Assembly (NCBI RefSeq): GCF_004570875.1
Contig: NZ_SPQK01000010.1
Coordinates: 62,001 to 126,000 of the forward strand
DNA: 64,000 nt
Source: Blastococcus sp. CT_GayMR16
GTDB lineage: Bacteria > Actinomycetota > Actinomycetes > Mycobacteriales > Geodermatophilaceae
Reading direction: 5' to 3'
Below are positions 17,220 to 26,314 of this stretch, one piece after another. How positions within the stretch are numbered: position 1 is the stretch's first letter; each line of letters begins with the position of its first letter. The notes beneath the pieces were generated by a model. The model was not told where the DNA came from, did no database searches, and saw only the letters and a list, made by a program, of their open reading frames with translations. The position numbers and the translations under genes are program-made.

Positions 17220-18980
17220 GTGCAGAAGGTCCTGATCGCCAACCGTGGTGAGATCGCGGTACGCGTCGCACGTGCCTGCAAGGACGCGGGTCTGACCAGC
17301 GTGGCCGTCTACGCCGAGCCCGACCGGGACGCGTTGCACGTCCGCGTCGCCGACGAGGCCTTCGCCCTGGGCGGCACGACGCCCGGCGACTCCTATCTCG
17401 TGGTCGAGAAGATCCTGGCCGCCGCGTCGCAGTCCGGCGCCGACGCCGTCCACCCCGGGTACGGCTTCCTCTCGGAGAACGCCGACTTCGCCCAGGCGGT
17501 CATCGACGCCGGGCTGACCTGGATCGGCCCCTCCCCGCAGTCGATCATCGACCTCGGCGACAAGGTCGCTGCCCGGCACATCGCCACCAAGGCCGGCGCG
17601 CCCCTGGTCCCCGGCACCAAGGACCCGGTCAAGGACGCCGACGAGGTCGTCGCCTTCGCCGAGGAGCACGGGCTGCCGGTTGCGATCAAGGCCGCGTTCG
17701 GCGGCGGTGGTCGCGGGCTGAAGGTCGCCCGCACGATCGAGGAGATCCCCGAACTGTTCGACTCCGCCGTCCGCGAGGCCGTGTCCGCGTTCGGTCGCGG
17801 CGAGTGCTTCGTCGAGCGCTTCCTGGACAAGCCCCGCCACGTCGAGGCCCAGGTGCTCGCCGACACCCACGGCAACGTGATCGTCGTCGGCACCCGCGAC
17901 TGCTCGCTGCAGCGACGCAACCAGAAGCTGGTCGAGGAGGCGCCCGCGCCGTTCCTGACCGACGAGCAGCGCGCGAGCATCCACAGCTCGGCCAAGGCCA
18001 TCTGCAAGGAGGCCGGCTACCACGGCGCCGGCACCGTGGAGTACCTGGTCGGGGTCGACGGCTCGATCTCGTTCCTGGAGGTCAACACCCGCCTGCAGGT
18101 CGAGCACCCGGTCAGCGAGGAGACCAGCGGCATCGACCTCGTCCGCCAGCAGTTCCGCATCGCCGACGGCCTCGAGCTGGAGTTCACCGAGGACCCGACC
18201 CCCCGTGGGCACAGCATCGAGTTCCGCATCAACGCCGAGGACGCCGGGCGCAACTTCATGCCGGCCCCGGGCCCGGTCGAGCGCCTGGAGATCCCGCAGG
18301 GCCCCGGCGTCCGCTGGGACTCCGGCGTCGAGACCGGCGGCGAGGTCGCCGGCGCGTTCGACTCGATGCTGGCCAAGCTGATCGTCACCGGCGCCACCCG
18401 CGAGGAGGCGCTGCAGCGCGCCCGCCGCGCGCTGGACGAGCTGATCGTCGAGGGCATGCCGACCGTCGTCGCGTTCCACCGGGCCGTCGTCCGCGACGAG
18501 GCCTTCACCAGCGAGCCGTTCACCGTGCACACCCGGTGGATCGAGACCGAGTGGGACAACCAGGTCCCGCCCTACGACGCCGCCCCGGCCGAGCAGGACG
18601 AGGAAGCCCCGCGGCAGACCGTCGTCGTCGAGGTCGGCGGACGGCGGCTCGAGGTGTCGCTGCCGGCGGGCCTGGCGGCCGGTGGCGCAGCGCCCGGTGC
18701 GGCCGCCAAGCCCCGCAAGCGCGGTGGCGGCGGCAGCGGCTCCGGCGCGTCCGGCGACTCCCTCACCGCGCCCATGCAGGGCACGATCGTCAAGGTCGCG
18801 GTCGAGGACGGCGCCACCGTCGAGGCCGGCGACCTGATCGTCGTCCTCGAGGCGATGAAGATGGAGCAGCCGATCAACGCCCACAAGGCGGGGACGATCT
18901 CCGGGCTTGCCGCCGAGGTCGGCGCCGCGGTCACCAGCGGCGCGGTCATCTGCACCATCGCCGACGCCGCCTCCGAGTAG
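17220..18980 (+). CDS. accA3: Acyl/propionyl-CoA carboxylase alpha subunit (biotin carboxylase plus BCCP)
   Basis: 586 aa. Residues 1-450 are biotin carboxylase: [17 protein letters not shown] at the N-terminus, [14 protein letters not shown], the ATP-grasp glycine loop [10 protein letters not shown], and [14 protein letters not shown]. After a Gly/Ser/Lys-rich linker (about 495-515) the C-terminal biotin carrier domain carries EAMKMEQ, with the biotinyl Lys at about 547. A good GAGAGGGAG ribosome-binding site precedes the GTG. It likely serves the beta subunit at 14587-16215 and is modified by the BirA encoded here. It faces the protease gene at 18990 with a 9-bp gap. Confidence 0.95.
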   Translation: MQKVLIANRGEIAVRVARACKDAGLTSVAVYAEPDRDALHVRVADEAFALGGTTPGDSYLVVEKILAAASQSGADAVHPGYGFLSENADFAQAVIDAGLTWIGPSPQSIIDLGDKVAARHIATKAGAPLVPGTKDPVKDADEVVAFAEEHGLPVAIKAAFGGGGRGLKVARTIEEIPELFDSAVREAVSAFGRGECFVERFLDKPRHVEAQVLADTHGNVIVVGTRDCSLQRRNQKLVEEAPAPFLTDEQRASIHSSAKAICKEAGYHGAGTVEYLVGVDGSISFLEVNTRLQVEHPVSEETSGIDLVRQQFRIADGLELEFTEDPTPRGHSIEFRINAEDAGRNFMPAPGPVERLEIPQGPGVRWDSGVETGGEVAGAFDSMLAKLIVTGATREEALQRARRALDELIVEGMPTVVAFHRAVVRDEAFTSEPFTVHTRWIETEWDNQVPPYDAAPAEQDEEAPRQTVVVEVGGRRLEVSLPAGLAAGGAAPGAAAKPRKRGGGGSGSGASGDSLTAPMQGTIVKVAVEDGATVEAGDLIVVLEAMKMEQPINAHKAGTISGLAAEVGAAVTSGAVICTIADAASE

Positions 18981-18989
18981 CCGCGACCG

Positions 18990-20580
18990 CTAGAGCGTGA
19001 TGCTCCGGCAGCCGAGGGGCGTGTTCAGCCAGCCGATCTGGCCGTCGATCGCGTAGACGCACACCCGGTGGACGCCAGGGCCGACCGTGGCCGTGTGGCT
19101 GAACCCGTGGTCGTTCCCCGCCCCCGGGTAGAACGCGCCGACGTCGGGCCGGGACCCGTTCGCCGACACCGCCGTCCCCTGCCCGTCGACGTACACGTGG
19201 ACGGCGTTCGGCGCGGTCCCGGAGTCGGGGTCGAGTGCCCAGCCGCTCACCGTCAGCGTCGAACCGGATGCCGAGAGGACCTCCCAGTTCGCCCGCGGGG
19301 GCGTCACCTGCGTGTCGATCGTGCGGCAGCCCAGCGCGGAGTTCCGCCACGGCAGATCGGCGTCGACCGCGTAGACGCAGACCGTGTGCCGGCCCGGCGC
19401 CACCGCGCCGGACCAGGTGAACCCGCGGGAGTTGCCGACACCCGGGAAGAACTCGCCCACGTCGGGCCGGGACCCGTTCGCCGAGATCGCGGTGCCCTGA
19501 CCGTCGACGTACACGTGCACCGGCACCGCCCCGGAGGGAGAGTCGGTGTCGAACGCCCACCCGGCAACCGTGACGGTCGATCCGGACGCGCTCAGCACCT
19601 CCCAGTTGGCCACCGGCAGTGCCAGCTGGGTGGTGATCGACCGGCACCCGAGGGCTGCGTTGCGGAACGGGAACTCCGGGTCGATCGCGTAGGCGCACAC
19701 CGTGTGGACGCCGGGGACGACGGTGCCGGTCCAACTGAAGCCGTGCGAGCTGCCGACACCCGGGAAGAACGCGCCCACGTCGGGCCGGGACCCGTTCGCC
19801 GAGATCGCGGTGCCCCGGCCGTCGACGTAGACGTGGATCGGCACCGACCCGGTCGGGGAGTCGGTGTCGAAGGCCCAACCGGCGACGGTCACCGTCGAGC
19901 CCGAGGCGCTGAGCACCTCCCAGTTCGCCGAGGGGAGGGCGACCTGCGTCGCGATGGACCGGCAGCCCAGGGGCACGTTGCGCCAGGCCTGGTCCAGGTC
20001 GATCGCGTACGCGCACACCGTGTGCGCGCCGGGCGCCACGGTCCCCGACCAGCTGAAACCGTGCGACGAGCCCACCCCGAACGCCGCGCCCACGTCGGGC
20101 CGGCTGCCGTTCGCGGTCACCGCGGTGCCCTGACCGTCGACGTAGAGGTGCACCTGGCTGGCCGTGTTGGGCGAGTCCGGATCGAACGCCCAGCCCGACA
20201 CCGTCAGGGTCGAGCCAGAGGCGCTCAGCCCCTCCCAGTTGGCCAGCGGGAGCGCCTGCCGGATGGTGATGGATCGGCAGCCCAGCCACTCACGCTGGAT
20301 GGGCCTGTCCCACTCCGTCCCGTAGACGCAGACGTTGTGGGCGCCGGGCGACACCGCGCCCGACCAGCTGTAGCCGTGCGCGTCGCCGGCTCCGGGGTTG
20401 GCGGTGCCGATGTCGGGTCGCGATCGGTCGGCCATGACCTCGGCCGCGACGTGGACGCCGTCGATCCAGACGTCCATCGGGACTGCCTGCGTCGGCCAGT
20501 CCTGGTTGATCGACCAACCGGTGACGGTGATGGTCGACCCCTCTGCCGTCAGCGTCTCGACAGCACCGATGGGCCGGTAC
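18990..20580 (-). repeat. Tandem array of five ~318-bp coding repeats
   Basis: The segment encoding NWEVLSASGS recurs near 19275, 19595, 19910 and 20230, giving a period of about 318 bp; a fifth, diverged unit lies upstream. Codons for GSRPDVGAFF and for VHVYVDG are almost identical between units, suggesting recent duplication or gene conversion. Confidence 0.75.
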
Positions 20581-21998
20581 GAGCCGTTCCTCCTGGGCTC
20601 CACCAGGATGCTCGCGCTCGTGGAGGAGACGCTCTGGACGGTCACCACGTAATAGCCACCATCGACGTTGATCCGCACCGGGGTGCCGATGGGGAGCGCG
20701 TAGTCGAAATCCTCGCCCCACTCGGCCTGCGGCGAGGGCGTCCCGTCGAGCAGTGTCGAGTAGGCATGGGTCGAGTTCGTCGCGCGCAGGAGCACGCCCG
20801 GCTGCAGGCCGGCGAGATTGTCCGGCGTGCCGAGCCACGCGTCGCGGCCGCTCGCGGGCCGGTATTCCAGCCACCACTTCATGTACTCGTCGTCACGCAA
20901 CACGACAGCCCGGCGACCAGCTCGTTGCGAGACGGCGTCGATGCTGACGGTCGCTGCGCCACTCGAGCCGATGTCGAAAGCCTGGGCCGAGACCAGCGAG
21001 ATCGCACCGGCCTGCACGAGGTTCAGCGATCCGAGCTGCTCCCAGGTGTAACCCATCACGTCGTACAGGTCGCCGTAGTCATCCCTTCCACAGAGCCACT
21101 CGTAGCCGTACTGGGTGCAGTTCAGGCTCGAGGAATGGTTGAGGCTGAGGTTGTGCCCGAGCTCGTGCGCGATGAGCGACGTGTTCACGTCGCGCACGTA
21201 GGCGAACGACGCCTGGCTGTTGTACGCCCAACCGATCTCCCCGAGCCCGTACTCGCACCCCGGAAGGCCGCCGGGAGTGCTCGTGACGTACAGCAGGAGG
21301 TGCTTGCCGTGACCTTCGACGAACCCGACGGTGTCGGCGACCTCGTCCCAGAGCGCGTAGGGGTCCTCGCAACTGGCGTCGGTGTCGATCCAGTCGTGAG
21401 AGGCCGTGACACCGAACTTGTAGCGGGCGTCGGTCTCCTGCTCCCAGAAGTCGGCGACCGGGCCGTTCACCGCGGAGACGACATCGGCGAGCGTCGTGGA
21501 GTCCCGCACACCACCGGCCGGGTTCACCATCACCACGGTCACCGAGTTGGTGTACGGCGGCGATGCGGGCGCAGCCGGCGGGGGGACGGCGGGGACGGCG
21601 GGCGCTGCCTCCAGCACCTCGGCATCCAGCACCTCCCGGGCCTCCTCGAAGCCCTGGGCCGCACCCGTGTCCGGGGCCGCCTCCCCCACGGTGACCTCTA
21701 CTGTGGCGCCGATCTCGAGGTCGTCGACGTCAGCGGTGTCGAGCCGCACGGTCTCCCCGTCGTCGGTCCGGACATAGCTCAGCGGTCCCTCGTCGGCGTA
21801 CTCGGAGGCCTCGCCGGGCTCCTCGTACTCCGGCCAGATCTGCGCGAATTCGCCGACCACGGTCTCCGCGACCCCCGGAGCCGGCTCGTCGTCCGCTCTC
21901 GCGGGCAGCGTGCCCAGGCTCACCGAGCCCGTCAGGACGGCGGCGGCGACGCTGACGACCAGGGCGCGTGAGAGCAGTGGCCGGGTAGCGGGGCGCAC
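18990..21998 (-). CDS. Secreted metzincin-like (M11-type) metalloprotease with five C-terminal beta modules
   Basis: About 1002 aa. A signal peptide (LLSRALVVSVAAAVLTG, cleavage near ARA-DDEP) is followed by an acidic propeptide-like domain (VVGEFAQIWPEYEE). The protease domain holds the zinc motif HELGHNLSLNH at about residues 278-288 and a Met-turn YDVMGYTW, which fits gametolysin-like M11 or a related metzincin. From about residue 470 to the end are five modules of about 106 aa with GWAFDxDSP, HVYVDGxGTA, GSRPDVG and LGCRSI; the first is degenerate. GTG 21998 is chosen because GAGGAG lies 6 nt upstream; TTG 22004 falls in that spacer. It is third in a tandem set of paralogues. The substrate is unknown; the modules are probably for binding or adhesion. 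Confidence 0.8.
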   Translation of the reverse strand: MRPATRPLLSRALVVSVAAAVLTGSVSLGTLPARADDEPAPGVAETVVGEFAQIWPEYEEPGEASEYADEGPLSYVRTDDGETVRLDTADVDDLEIGATVEVTVGEAAPDTGAAQGFEEAREVLDAEVLEAAPAVPAVPPPAAPASPPYTNSVTVVMVNPAGGVRDSTTLADVVSAVNGPVADFWEQETDARYKFGVTASHDWIDTDASCEDPYALWDEVADTVGFVEGHGKHLLLYVTSTPGGLPGCEYGLGEIGWAYNSQASFAYVRDVNTSLIAHELGHNLSLNHSSSLNCTQYGYEWLCGRDDYGDLYDVMGYTWEQLGSLNLVQAGAISLVSAQAFDIGSSGAATVSIDAVSQRAGRRAVVLRDDEYMKWWLEYRPASGRDAWLGTPDNLAGLQPGVLLRATNSTHAYSTLLDGTPSPQAEWGEDFDYALPIGTPVRINVDGGYYVVTVQSVSSTSASILVEPRRNGSYRPIGAVETLTAEGSTITVTGWSINQDWPTQAVPMDVWIDGVHVAAEVMADRSRPDIGTANPGAGDAHGYSWSGAVSPGAHNVCVYGTEWDRPIQREWLGCRSITIRQALPLANWEGLSASGSTLTVSGWAFDPDSPNTASQVHLYVDGQGTAVTANGSRPDVGAAFGVGSSHGFSWSGTVAPGAHTVCAYAIDLDQAWRNVPLGCRSIATQVALPSANWEVLSASGSTVTVAGWAFDTDSPTGSVPIHVYVDGRGTAISANGSRPDVGAFFPGVGSSHGFSWTGTVVPGVHTVCAYAIDPEFPFRNAALGCRSITTQLALPVANWEVLSASGSTVTVAGWAFDTDSPSGAVPVHVYVDGQGTAISANGSRPDVGEFFPGVGNSRGFTWSGAVAPGRHTVCVYAVDADLPWRNSALGCRTIDTQVTPPRANWEVLSASGSTLTVSGWALDPDSGTAPNAVHVYVDGQGTAVSANGSRPDVGAFYPGAGNDHGFSHTATVGPGVHRVCVYAIDGQIGWLNTPLGCRSITL

Positions 21999-22099
21999 GA
22001 GCAACTCCTCAGGGCAGACGGAAGCCCACGTCCACCTGCGCGTAACGGGGCAAAAACGGACAGTATCTGCGGTCGGCGTGGCGCGAGGGAAACGCTGTG

Positions 22100-23045
22100 T
22101 CAGGTGGTGATGCTGCGACAGCCGAGCGGGGTGTTCAGCCAGGTGATCTGCACGTCTACGGCGTAGAGGCAGACGGTGTGCCGGCCCGGCGACACCGTCG
22201 TCGCGTGGCCGAAGCCGTGGTCGCCGCCGGCCCCGGCGAACGCGGCGCCGACGTCGGGGCGCGATCCGCCCGCGATGATCGCCGCACCCTCGCCGTCAAC
22301 GTAGACGTGCACCTGGCTGACGGCGGTCGGCGCATCCGGGTCGAACGCCCAGCCGCCGACGGTGACCGTCGAGCCCGACGCGGAGAGGACCTCCCAGTTC
22401 GCGTACGGCCGCGTGAGCGCCACGGCCACCGTCCGGCACCCCAATCCGGTGTTCGACCACGGGAGCTGCCCGTCGATCGCGTACACGCAGACGGTGTGCA
22501 GCCCCGGGTCGACCGTCCCCGACCACCCGAAGCCGTGATCCGCCCCGGCCTCAGGGAAGGCCGCCCCCACGTCCGGACGCGACGCCGCCGCCGTCAGCGG
22601 CGTCCCCCGGCCGTCGACGTAGACGTGCACCTGACCGGCCGTCGTCGCGGAATCGGGGTCGAACGCCCAGCCGCCGACGGTGATCGTCGTGCCGGAGGCG
22701 GAGAGGACCTCCCAGTTGCCCCACGGGCGGGTCACCGCGACGGCCACCGCACGACAGCCGAGCGGGGTGTTGGCCCACGACAGCTGCGCATCGATCGCGT
22801 ACACGCACACGGTGTGCACGCCCGGGCTGAGCGTTCCCGACCAGGCGAACCCGTGGTCCGCCCCGGCCTGGGGGAACACCGCCCCGACGTCCGGTCGCGC
22901 GGTCGCCGCCGTCAAGGCCGTCCCACCACCATCGACGTAGACGTGCACCTCACCGGCCACTGTCGGGGAGTCGGGGTCGAAGGCCCAGCCGCCGACCGAC
23001 ACGGTCGTCCCCGACGCCGAGAGGGCCTCCCAGTTGGCGGCCGGC
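22100..23045 (-). repeat. Tandem array of three ~318-bp coding repeats
   Basis: NWEVLSASG-type segments near 22390, 22705 and 23025 set a period of about 318 bp. The units are closer to each other than to those of the neighbouring gene, consistent with within-gene homogenisation. Confidence 0.7.
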
Positions 23046-24484
23046 CTCTTGTTCGTCGCCGCCGTCCACCCCCGCAGGCTCGGGCCCGGCACGACCCGGA
23101 TCGACGCGCTGGTCCCCGACACAGCCGTGACGGTCACGTTGAAGACCCCGTAGGAGACGGCCACCGATCGGCCGAGGGGCAGCGCCACCTGCAGGTCGCT
23201 GTTCCAGCCCGAGGCGGCCGACGGCGAGCCGTCCAGCAGGATCGAGGTGTCGGAGTAGAAGGACGACGCCGGGAACGGCGCCGCCCGGTGCAGGAGCACC
23301 CCGGTCTGCAGTCCGAACCGGTTCGAGGGCGCCAGCCAGCTGTCCTGGCCGGTCGCCGTCCGGTACTCCAGCCAGTACACGACTCCGTCCGGGTCGACGA
23401 GTTTCAGCGCCCGCGTGCCCGTGGTGCCACTCAGCGGCGCCAGTTCGTAGGTGGTCGCCGCCCCCGTCGCCGGGACGACCTGTTGCTGACCGGTGGGGAG
23501 CAGTCCGAGCCGCACCGCCTGGGCGGCGTTCAGCGAGCCGATCTGCTGCCAGGACACGCCCATGACGTCGTAGTAGTCGCGGTAGGACTCCGTGCGGCAG
23601 GAGCCCGATTCAGGCCCGGCGTCACACTGCCGGCCCGAGGAATGTCCGAGACCCAAGTTGTGGCCGAGTTCGTGGGCGATGACCGAGGGGGCGACGTCGG
23701 TGACGTACAGCTTGCCGCCGCCGACCTGCGCGAGGCCGTACGCACAGCCCGGACTGTTCCGGGGCAGGTACACCAGCAGGTGGTTCCGCCCCGGCCCCGC
23801 GTCCCAGCCGGGAGCGGCGGCGGCCGCCTGGTTCCACAGGTCGTTGGGCCGCGAGCAGTCCACGGTCGCGGGCACCCACGCGGGATCGTTGCCGGCGGCC
23901 GTGGTGATCCGGATCGTGTCGCCCGACTGCCCGGACCAGAACGCCGCCACCGACGTGCTGATGGCCGCCTCGACCTGGGCGAGGGTCCTCCCCGGCTCGG
24001 CCGTCCCGCCGCCGGGGATCATCATCACGACGGTCACCACGTCCGTGGCCGCGGCCGCCACGGGCGGCTCCTCGGCGGGTGCTGCTTCGACGACCTCTGC
24101 GGACAGCACCTCGAGCGCCGGCTCGAGCCCGTCCTCGGTGCCCGGGTCGCCATCGACCTCGTCACCCACGACGACCTCGACCGTGGCCCCCACCGGCGCC
24201 CCCGCCCCCGGCAGACCATCCTGCAGGTCGTCGGTCGACACCCGGACGGACCCGCCGTCCTCGGTCTCGATCCAGGTGAGCGGTCCCTCGGCTCCCCGCT
24301 CGGCCGCCTCGTCGTGGTCCTCGTACTCCGGCCAGGCCTGCACGAGCTCGCCGACCACCGTCTCCCCGCTGGAGGGAGCGTCGTCGGCGGCGGCCGCCGC
24401 CGGGACGGCGATCGGCAGCAGGACCGCCGCGATGATCGCGGCGATCCGGGATCGCCGTCGAGGCGATCGGTGGGGCACGGGCAC
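22100..24484 (-). CDS. Secreted metzincin-like (M11-type) metalloprotease with three C-terminal beta modules
   Basis: About 794 aa. GTG 24484 has AGGAG 6 nt upstream and gives a twin-Arg-rich signal peptide (PRRRSRIAAIIAAVLLPIAV). The same propeptide motif (TVVGELVQAWPEYED) follows, then an Ala/Pro-rich linker and the protease domain with HELGHNLGLGHSS at about residue 271 and YDVMGVSW. A domain after the Met-turn (LEYRTATGQDSWLA) is shared with both neighbours. Three modules of about 106 aa (GGWAFDPDS, VHVYVDG, RPDVGA, LGCR) form the C-terminus. It is paralogous to the genes on both sides, so the trio arose by tandem duplication with module gain or loss. Confidence 0.8.
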   Translation of the reverse strand: MPVPHRSPRRRSRIAAIIAAVLLPIAVPAAAAADDAPSSGETVVGELVQAWPEYEDHDEAAERGAEGPLTWIETEDGGSVRVSTDDLQDGLPGAGAPVGATVEVVVGDEVDGDPGTEDGLEPALEVLSAEVVEAAPAEEPPVAAAATDVVTVVMMIPGGGTAEPGRTLAQVEAAISTSVAAFWSGQSGDTIRITTAAGNDPAWVPATVDCSRPNDLWNQAAAAAPGWDAGPGRNHLLVYLPRNSPGCAYGLAQVGGGKLYVTDVAPSVIAHELGHNLGLGHSSGRQCDAGPESGSCRTESYRDYYDVMGVSWQQIGSLNAAQAVRLGLLPTGQQQVVPATGAATTYELAPLSGTTGTRALKLVDPDGVVYWLEYRTATGQDSWLAPSNRFGLQTGVLLHRAAPFPASSFYSDTSILLDGSPSAASGWNSDLQVALPLGRSVAVSYGVFNVTVTAVSGTSASIRVVPGPSLRGWTAATNKRPAANWEALSASGTTVSVGGWAFDPDSPTVAGEVHVYVDGGGTALTAATARPDVGAVFPQAGADHGFAWSGTLSPGVHTVCVYAIDAQLSWANTPLGCRAVAVAVTRPWGNWEVLSASGTTITVGGWAFDPDSATTAGQVHVYVDGRGTPLTAAASRPDVGAAFPEAGADHGFGWSGTVDPGLHTVCVYAIDGQLPWSNTGLGCRTVAVALTRPYANWEVLSASGSTVTVGGWAFDPDAPTAVSQVHVYVDGEGAAIIAGGSRPDVGAAFAGAGGDHGFGHATTVSPGRHTVCLYAVDVQITWLNTPLGCRSITT

Positions 24485-24575
24485 GGACGACTCCTGGAAC
24501 GGCGAGGGACTGCCCTCTTCTTCGGCGCGAGGGCCCCCGGTCTCAACCGCAGCCACCCGGTCGGGCGAACGGGCT

Positions 24576-26207
24576 TCAGGCCCGGCGGGCCCGCGACCTG
24601 CGCATGGTGCGGACGACGAACAGTGCGGAGGCGGCCAGCACGGCCCCCGCCAGGGGCGCCAGGAGGCCACTCCCGGTGGTGCTCTCGGCGGCCGACTCCA
24701 GAGCCGGCGTGGCGTGCAGGGCCTGCCGGGTGTCGTACTGCGGCGTCACGAAGCCGGCCGAGTCACCCGCCTTGGCGGGGATGCCCTCGGCCGACGCCGG
24801 CAACACGCTGCCGGGCACGGTGGCGGCCTGCCGGGGAGCCGGGGTGGCAGGGGCCGCCGACGGCGTGGGCGTGACGGTGAGGACGGCGCCGGCCGCGGTC
24901 ACGCTCTGCACGACGACGGTGAAGTCTCCCCCGGAGACCGACACGGGCGCGCCGACGGAGAGCGCCGACTGCAGGTCGCCGTCCCACGAGGCAGCAGTGC
25001 CCGGCGTGCCGTCGAGCAGCACGGAGGTGTCGGGCAGGCTCTCCGCGCGTCGGAGCAGCACGCCGGTCTGCAGCCGGTAGCGGTTGGCCGCCGTCCCGAG
25101 CCAGGCGTCGCGGCCGGTCGGCGTGCGGTACTCGAGCCAGTAGTCGACGCCCTCGGCGTCGGTGAGCCGCAGCGCCCGAGTGCCCTCGCTACCGGACAGC
25201 GGCGCGAGGGTGACCGTGGCCGCCGCGCCCGTGACGGGAAGCGCCTGCTGCTGAGCTGCCGGCAGCACCCCGAGGCGAGCGGCCTGGGCGACGTTCAGCG
25301 AGCCGAGCTGCGCCCACGAGACGCCCATGACGTCGTAGTAGTCGCGGTAGGGCGCGGTCCGGCAGGTGTCGGACTCGACGGCGGCGTCGCACTGCCGGGC
25401 GGAGGAGTGCCCCAGCCCGAAGTTGTGGCCGAGCTCGTGGGCGATCACCGAGCTCACCGTGTCCCGCACGTACATCCGGCCACCGGTCGCCGGCGAGGAG
25501 CCGACCTCGGCCAGGGCGTAGGAGCAGGTCGTGGCCGCGCTGCTCACGTAGAGCAGGAGGTGCTTGCCGGGGCCGGGGACGAAGCCGACCGTCGTGGCGA
25601 CCTCGTTCCACATCGCCGTCGGGTCGGCGCAGCCGGCGGCGGGCGACACCCAGTCGCGGGTGGCGGTGACGCCGAGGGCGATCGCGCCGTTGCTCTGCTC
25701 GGCCCAGAAGTCCGCGACCGGCCCGTCGACGACGTCGACCAGCTTCTGGGCGGTGACGGCGTCCGGGGCCACCCCGTCCGGAGCGACGCGGACGACGGTG
25801 ACCTGGTTGGTGAAGCCGGCGGGGTCGCGCAGCACCGGCTCCGCGGGGGCGGCGGCGACGACCCGGGTGGCGGTGACCTCGTGCAGGGGGTCCGCGGCGC
25901 CGTCGTCCTCGGAGTCGACGGTGACCTGCAGGGTCGTCCCGGTGGGGATGCCCTCGACGTCCTCGGTCGGAATGCGGACCGCGTCACCCTCGGCGTTCTG
26001 CACCCAGCTGATCGGGTCGGTGTGGGCGCCGTCCACGGAGTCCGGCCAGGCCTGCACCAGCCGGCCGACGACCGTGCTGCCGCTCGGCTCGTCGGCCTGC
26101 GCGACGGCGCCGGGGGCCAGCACCGCGGCCGCCACGGCGGAACCGACCGTGAGCGAACGCAGCAGGCGACGACGGGCGGGGGCGAGGACGAACCGGACAG
26201 AAGGCAT
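24576..26207 (-). CDS. Secreted/surface metzincin-like (M11-type) metalloprotease without modules, C-terminal membrane anchor
   Basis: 543 aa. Signal peptide with an Arg-rich n-region (RRRLLRSLTVGSAVAAAVL), propeptide motif TVVGRLVQAWPDSV, then a protease domain with HELGHNFGLGHSS at about residue 257 and YDVMGVSW. Instead of the beta modules of its paralogues it ends in a Pro/Thr-rich stretch, a hydrophobic helix (LLAPLAGAVLAASALFVV) and a basic tail RRSRARRA, which suggests retention in the membrane. There is no LPXTG motif. It is first in the direction of transcription of the trio, downstream of lpdA. Confidence 0.8.
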   Translation of the reverse strand: MPSVRFVLAPARRRLLRSLTVGSAVAAAVLAPGAVAQADEPSGSTVVGRLVQAWPDSVDGAHTDPISWVQNAEGDAVRIPTEDVEGIPTGTTLQVTVDSEDDGAADPLHEVTATRVVAAAPAEPVLRDPAGFTNQVTVVRVAPDGVAPDAVTAQKLVDVVDGPVADFWAEQSNGAIALGVTATRDWVSPAAGCADPTAMWNEVATTVGFVPGPGKHLLLYVSSAATTCSYALAEVGSSPATGGRMYVRDTVSSVIAHELGHNFGLGHSSARQCDAAVESDTCRTAPYRDYYDVMGVSWAQLGSLNVAQAARLGVLPAAQQQALPVTGAAATVTLAPLSGSEGTRALRLTDAEGVDYWLEYRTPTGRDAWLGTAANRYRLQTGVLLRRAESLPDTSVLLDGTPGTAASWDGDLQSALSVGAPVSVSGGDFTVVVQSVTAAGAVLTVTPTPSAAPATPAPRQAATVPGSVLPASAEGIPAKAGDSAGFVTPQYDTRQALHATPALESAAESTTGSGLLAPLAGAVLAASALFVVRTMRRSRARRA

Positions 26208-26314
26208 CTCCCTCTGTCTCGGCGGGCTCCGCGCGCGTCGGCACCGTCGGCGCGGAATTGAGCGGAACGCCCGTCACATCTGCCGCAGTGGGCGCTCCGC
26301 CCCCGGCAGTCCCG

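Noticed and set aside
21999-22004. TTG start for the five-module protease
   Set aside because: The TTG lies in the spacer between GAGGAG and GTG 21998, which has ideal spacing.
24576-24660. Sortase (LPXTG) anchor in the third protease
   Set aside because: There is a hydrophobic helix and a basic tail but no LPXTG-like motif before it.
26288-26305. GGGCG-CTC-CGCCC hairpin after lpdA as a terminator
   Set aside because: The stem is only 5 bp with a 3-nt loop, too common in this GC-rich sequence to call.
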